Assembly: GCF_008831285.2 (NCBI RefSeq)
Contig: NC_045138.2
Coordinates: 33,079,934 to 33,143,933 of the forward strand
DNA from: Nymphaea colorata
Taxonomy: Eukaryota; Streptophyta; Magnoliopsida; Nymphaeales; Nymphaeaceae
DNA: 64,000 nucleotides
Reading direction: 5' to 3'
In this document: in pieces, positions 59,388-64,000 of the stretch
Numbering within the stretch: position 1 is the stretch's first letter
Layout: each line of letters begins with the position of its first letter
The notes under the pieces: generated by a model
Seen by the model: the letters and a program-made list of their open reading frames with translations, nothing else
Databases searched by the model: none
What the model was told of the DNA's origin: nothing
Program-made: the position numbers and the translations under genes

Positions 59388-61272
59388 ATTATACTGAATC
59401 TGGATCTCGTTTTGTGCATACATAGAGTTGGATACTACGGCTAGGCCGATGGTGGTCTTTTTTGTGTCTATGGTTCTTCATTGATTATATGTTATAATCC
59501 ATATCTCTGGTTCTATGTGATTCCATAGTGGGCTGTTTAATGAATATAGCATCTCTCTGACTGGAATTTGGATCAGTACTTCTTCTTTTTCTCCCTCGTT
59601 GAAAGGATGGACAGGGATTCTGGTATCTGTCGGTCTTTCGGGTAACTGGGCCAAGTCTGGTCAGGCCATTGATGGTCCTTTCTGAAAGGGGTCTGCCGGA
59701 ACCCAGCCCCGATCGACAAAGCAATGGGCCTAACTTTCTCCTCCTACCTCTCAATCATTTTGGTGGGTCCTGCACCGGCTGGCTCAGTGTTTGCAACTAT
59801 TTTGAATCTCATATTTACATAATATTGCACTAAGTAATACGTTACCAAATAATCACATATCTAAATGTTTCTTTCGGTAAGGTAAGAGCGTCTTGAACTC
59901 TAGGATAAAAGTTGGCCGGATCAGATGGTTATAATATATTATCTAGGTTCAAATAATGTGAATATGGATAGGGTAAGAGTCATGAACATTCTCATTTGCT
60001 CTTGGTCAATAAGCGAGAGGAATCATTCAATATAAAAAGGAAGGCATTGAATTTGGGATTCACGAGATGGTAGGCGAGGAATCTAGCGTATGTGAGCGTG
60101 CACGTATGCCCGTTTGGTAAAAACTGTTCGTTCGTTTGTTTTCCCACTTAAGAGGTAAAAGCAATAAATTTTACAGTTAGTGGATTCACATGCTTAATGG
60201 GAGTTTTCACCGCCGGCCCTCATGCTGAATGTTTGTTTGTCTGTCTGTGACTTCATTCATCAAGGGAATATGTGGTAGGAGACAAATGCATTCCTCTGGT
60301 CTTACAGCATTGATTTTTGCGGTAAACTTTTCTTAAAGGTTTGGGGTGAAAAAACGAGTCCGTTTGTCGCTTAAGGAATCTGCATTTTGTCTCTTCTTAC
60401 CCGTTGTGATCTTTTAAATAAACTTGTACCTGAACCCTCTTGGGCGCGGCGTTGCGGTATATATATATATATATATATATATAGACAACCGAGAGCAAGA
60501 CCAATGAGTTTTTTAAACTGTTTCATACCAATCCAAGGTTTAATATGATAACGTGACAGTCCAGGTATCGATGCATTTAGATTATCTGGATCTAGTGGAG
60601 AACTGTTTTAATTCAATTCTAGCATCTATTAGCGACCCACAACAACATCCGGACCTACTGTCGTGAAAAGAGTAAATGAATAAATGGTTGAAATTACTTC
60701 ATGACTCGTGAGAATTCACTCTCTGTCTAGAGTACCACCCGTCATACGCTTTCTTTTGCAGTATTTCAAAAGAATTTTAACTTTTTCTCATTTTAATTTT
60801 TCCATATATTTTCTTCGAACTTTTGAAAATTTTAAGTAATAATATTTGTCGCTTGAAATCGCTGAATCGGAACGATTCCCGGTATCGGCAGCCCGGCCGA
60901 TTTGATTCAATTTGTCATTTTCACGACACCGAACTTGGAAGCATACAGCAACATTTCTAGTTTCCTTTTTTCCGCTAGTATTTAAGGTTTTAAATTAATT
61001 TGCAAACCATTATAACATCCGATGCGGCGGTGCAAACCTTTCTTCCGATTTTGCTTGAGTGGGCTCGGGCTGTGCAAAAGCAGTGGATTAGATTTTTTAC
61101 TTTTTACCTCCATGGGTAAATTCTTCCCAGGATATTCGCAGCCTGAAGATTATTTGGTAACTACCGTCTTTATTTGCATCGGCGTTCTCTTACTTCTGTA
61201 TGACATGCATGTTCTGCAATCGGCTCCCACTTTTCTCTCTCTTTGCACCGCCACAGTCTTAACAGCGTCGGC
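59388..61272. other. Intergenic between GPI-protein and cysteine-rich peptide genes
   Basis: 3' flank of the GPI-protein gene, then AT-rich spacer with a (TA)n run at 60458-60483. No gene is seen. Confidence 0.5.
60458..60483 (+). repeat. (TA)n microsatellite
   Basis: Thirteen uninterrupted TA dinucleotides directly after a GC-rich GGGCGCGGCGTTGCGG segment. Confidence 0.9.
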
Positions 61273-61692
61273 TCAGTTGGCGCAGCAAATCAAGCACTTT
61301 GGAGTCTTCCGGCCATATCGCCAGCAGTAGCAGCATTTGCACCTGTAATTGCAATCTCCTGCAACCAAAATGACGACAGAAGAAATCATCAACGACAAAG
61401 CTGCAGGCAGTTGAAGAAACGCATGTTCGCAACAGTATCAACTATTCCCGACGATAAATTTACAGTAGCAAAACATGTTGAAGACGCTTCGAGCAAAAGA
61501 TGAACAGTCGAGAGAACCTGTTGCAAAGGGACCATCCGATGAAATATTTTTTGGGACAACTTGATCCTGAGCCAGTGAGCCGAGCATAGAGGATGGGGCG
61601 AGGGCGACCGAAGATGGCAGCACCACCACCATTGAAACAGAGAGAAGGATGAAAAAGAAAGAGTGAGCCCTCATTTTCGTTGATCCTGCCAT
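61273..61692 (-). CDS. Candidate secreted cysteine-rich peptide, two exons, 86 aa (80 aa from Met7)
   Basis: I inferred this gene from splice sites; neither half is convincing alone. Exon 1 (61518-61692) ends ACAG|GTTCTC. Exon 2 (61273-61358) follows GGTTGCAG. They join in phase 1 as a GGA codon, and the 159-bp intron is plant-sized. The product has a clear signal peptide (core FFFILLSVSMVVVLPSSVA, cleavage near ALA), a short Ser/Pro/Asp-containing spacer, then GDCNYRCKCCYC followed by WRYGRKTPKCLICCAN and a stop. That is eight Cys in 24 residues, spaced C-X3-C-X-CC-X-C-X9-C-X2-CC, so up to four disulfides. A TATA box 21-28 bases before the first ATG suggests that translation starts at Met7, which also gives a better signal peptide. 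It is not snakin/GASA, defensin, RALF or EPF by Cys spacing; the family is unknown to me. Function might be signalling or antimicrobial, but this is inference only. Confidence 0.5.
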
Positions 61693-61712
61693 ATCCTAGA
61701 ACCTTTAATCCA

Positions 61713-61720
61713 TATTTATA
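61713..61720 (-). promoter_or_regulatory. TATA box of the cysteine-rich peptide gene
   Basis: TATAAATA on the minus strand. With the usual 25-35 base spacing, transcription would start at about 61695-61685, at or past the first ATG (61692) but before the second in-frame ATG (61674). Confidence 0.5.
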
Positions 61721-64000
61721 CTGGTTTTGAAACCAGTCGTGACATCCACGTTGCAGCTATCAATCGAGATGCCTATTCTTGTTTATATCGAATAACTTTT
61801 GAGTAAATTAGTCTGGATCTGATGACAGATGCTGATGCATGCGTTTGTAATTGTTGGAATCGCTCCTCTTTTTGGAAAAGTTATTCTCATTCATTTTCTA
61901 ATTTGAGAAAGGCTTTGTGGCAGAAGGATTATACTGGTTTTATGCGTGAATCGATCGCCATGTTCTCTCTGCCTTACAGGCAAAGATTGGCGCTTCATGC
62001 TTACAGTAAACTTTACACGGTAAGGAATAAGATACTATCGCCATTCTTACTACAAGGGACGCAAGGTTCCAGACACTTGCTAATAGATTTTGTACACAAT
62101 TTTCTTTTGTTTGGATAATGGTGGCTGCTGAGCATATTCTAGGCACATTCTCGTTCTGGACGCAGATCAGTACCTAAAGCACTGCTCATTAATATTGGTT
62201 CTTTTGGTACAACTTAACCTGCTTCGTTAAGCCTTGAAGCCAGAACAAAATAGCTTAATCAAATGGTTGTTGGGTCTTCGATTTTTTATTTTCCACTACA
62301 GTGTGTACAGTCGTAAACCAATTTGCTCAAGTCAGTCTGAAAAATGACGTGATTGACGGTAGCTGAGATGAAATTACTAGTGCTAAAGAGTCCTACAACT
62401 ACATGGTTGAAATTCTAAGTAAAACAAAACTAACAAAGCGTTCATGATTGTCCTAAAGGTCTGCAATTGGTACTTTTATAAAGAGAATGAACAATAATGA
62501 CAAGGACTTTTCAACAATATTAGTACGCAACAAAAGACTAAAGGAAATATTCTCGAATCAAGTTAACTATTGAAGACCAACCATATAGAGAAGCAAAGAT
62601 ATCAAAGAGAAAATGAAGAAGCTAGGAGAAAATACAGCCACGAGACCTTTTATTTGTTTCAGATTTGTGGAAATCAAGCACAAGATACATTAAGCTTTCA
62701 AGAGTAAGCAATCGACTAAAAACGGAGCTAGAAAAGCCAACTAGTGTTCCATGTGTTGGGAACATTCATGATACACACAAAACATATACATGGATGTTAA
62801 TGGATTGCCAATAAATTTGGAGATTAAGCACTAGTGGAATAAAGTTCCGAGAGTTAGCCGTCTAGACGACTATAGCCATCTACCACCTTGGATTGTCATG
62901 CTTCATGGATATCTCCAAGCGTTGTCACCAAAAACCATTGCAGAGCAGATACTTGGAGTGACAATGTAGTAAGGCACAATACAACAGATAAAAAGTAATC
63001 AACAGGATTGATCGTAAAATGGTATGGGTTAAGTTTTCTATCAAAAGCCACTAAAATAGTGTCTTCTACATAAAAGGTTCGTTTAAGGGTGATAAGTTCT
63101 CCTAAATGTTGGGTCCTCAACTAATTAAAATTTTTGCAAATGGTTTTGGGTTGAACTCTTCTCTTTCCTTGAAAGAAGCCCAAGACAAACCAATCCTAGG
63201 CGGTGGGTTTTGTAAAATCATAAGGTAGATGATAACGACAACAATGGGATTGAACTCTACTAGACTCTAAGTGTAATGCTGTCTGCCAAACTTTGATTAG
63301 TTTTGTGTCATGGTTACATGAGGAATCTACGAAATGATGATCTTTCAGAAACATAACCTCACAAGGGACGAGTTATCCTCAAACTCTATCATAAAAATAG
63401 AGCTTTGTCACTAGCAAAATTTTCCAAATTCTCTTGTTGTAAGGTTTCCTTGTAGAGGTTGGATGCTTGATTACTAAGGGGAAATAGTGACTTATATAAC
63501 TCACTCTCCTGCACACCTAAACACTACTTTTAGGGCAAGTTAGGTTTGAATGGTTTGAGATGCTTTTAATCATAATCTCAGGTTTAGGATCAAATGGGTC
63601 AAGCAGTTCCCCGAGATTTCTCCGCCCAAGCATATACATAAAAAAAAGGTCCAAAGTACATGACTCAAACTAATGTTTTCCTATTTAAAATACAATTCGA
63701 AGGTTATGAAAAACGACAAACCACAACCCTAGGTAGCACATGCAAAACTTGTTAAGAGATAATACTCTAAGCAATAACACACAAAAACAACATGTAGAAA
63801 TCAAAGCAAAATCACCATGTCCTAAAATGCCCCTATCTCCCTAAGTAAATGGAAATTCTAGAACTTGTAAGGGTGGGCAGGTCCAGAAATTTTATCTATT
63901 TGATTAAGATACAGAGTTTTAAAAATTACAGAAAAATTAGAAATAGAAACTAAAAAGATGGGGAAAAACATTCCAAAAAAGTATAATTGAACAACTTTTT
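61721..64000. other. Right-end spacer, probably repeat-derived
   Basis: No supported gene. 62.6-63.9 kb is A-rich with a repetitive feel and one 74-codon minus-strand frame ending near 62896 (FLVTTLGDIHEA), which could be a retroelement fragment. The window ends inside this stretch, so a larger element may continue to the right. Confidence 0.4.

Noticed and set aside
61022-61330. 102-codon plus-strand frame
   Set aside because: It overlaps the antisense of the Cys-rich exon; a hydrophobic run appears by chance and no start context or motif supports it.

Overview
The window looks like nuclear DNA of a flowering plant. Genes have short GT-AG introns, there are CT-rich leaders, AT-rich spacers and hAT-type miniature transposons, and the recognisable proteins are plant families: DUF3774 wound-induced peptides, a plant aromatic amino acid decarboxylase/aldehyde synthase, a cluster II diacylglycerol kinase, an R2R3-MYB, a PLS-class PPR protein and a SPARK-domain GPI-anchored protein. 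The species cannot be fixed from the sequence alone. I see no tRNA, rRNA, CRISPR or bacterial-type operon.

Layout. 1-2.9 kb: repeat-rich spacer. 2.96-3.24 kb (+): small wound-induced peptide gene with its own TATA box and a perfect triple 26-bp repeat in its 3' flank. 3.4-13 kb: degenerate repeats (hAT-like, LTR-like and CACTA-like remnants) and one doubtful ORF. 13.1-14.6 kb (+): intronless PLP enzyme of the TYDC/AAS family. It carries Phe, not Tyr, at the catalytic-loop position, which predicts an aldehyde synthase rather than an amine-forming decarboxylase. 17.99-18.42 kb: intact 431-bp hAT-type foldback element with a perfect 8-bp target duplication. 20.7-20.9 kb (-): second wound-induced peptide gene. 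23.0-29.3 kb (-): 12-exon diacylglycerol kinase, with a likely non-coding leader exon near 31.6 kb. 33.0-35.7 kb (+): unassigned transcription-unit-like region with four TCCCGCGCT boxes, telo-box motifs and several well-formed splice sites. 41.5-43.1 kb (+): three-exon R2R3-MYB of the suberin/cuticle-associated clade. 45.0-46.9 kb (+): PPR gene whose DYW domain is broken by a frameshift and an in-frame stop. 55.6-55.9 kb: inverted-repeat element. 57.8-59.4 kb (+): two-exon GPI-anchored protein. 61.3-61.7 kb (-): a two-exon gene, which I inferred from splice sites, for a short secreted peptide with eight cysteines in 24 residues.

The genes are independent single-gene units, not a pathway cluster. 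Loose themes are wounding or barrier defence (two DUF3774 peptides, aromatic aldehyde synthase, suberin-clade MYB) and lipid signalling (DGK), but proximity in a plant genome is weak evidence for joint function. The most original items are the cryptic cysteine-rich peptide gene, the Phe active-site switch, and the unassigned E2F/telo-box transcription unit.
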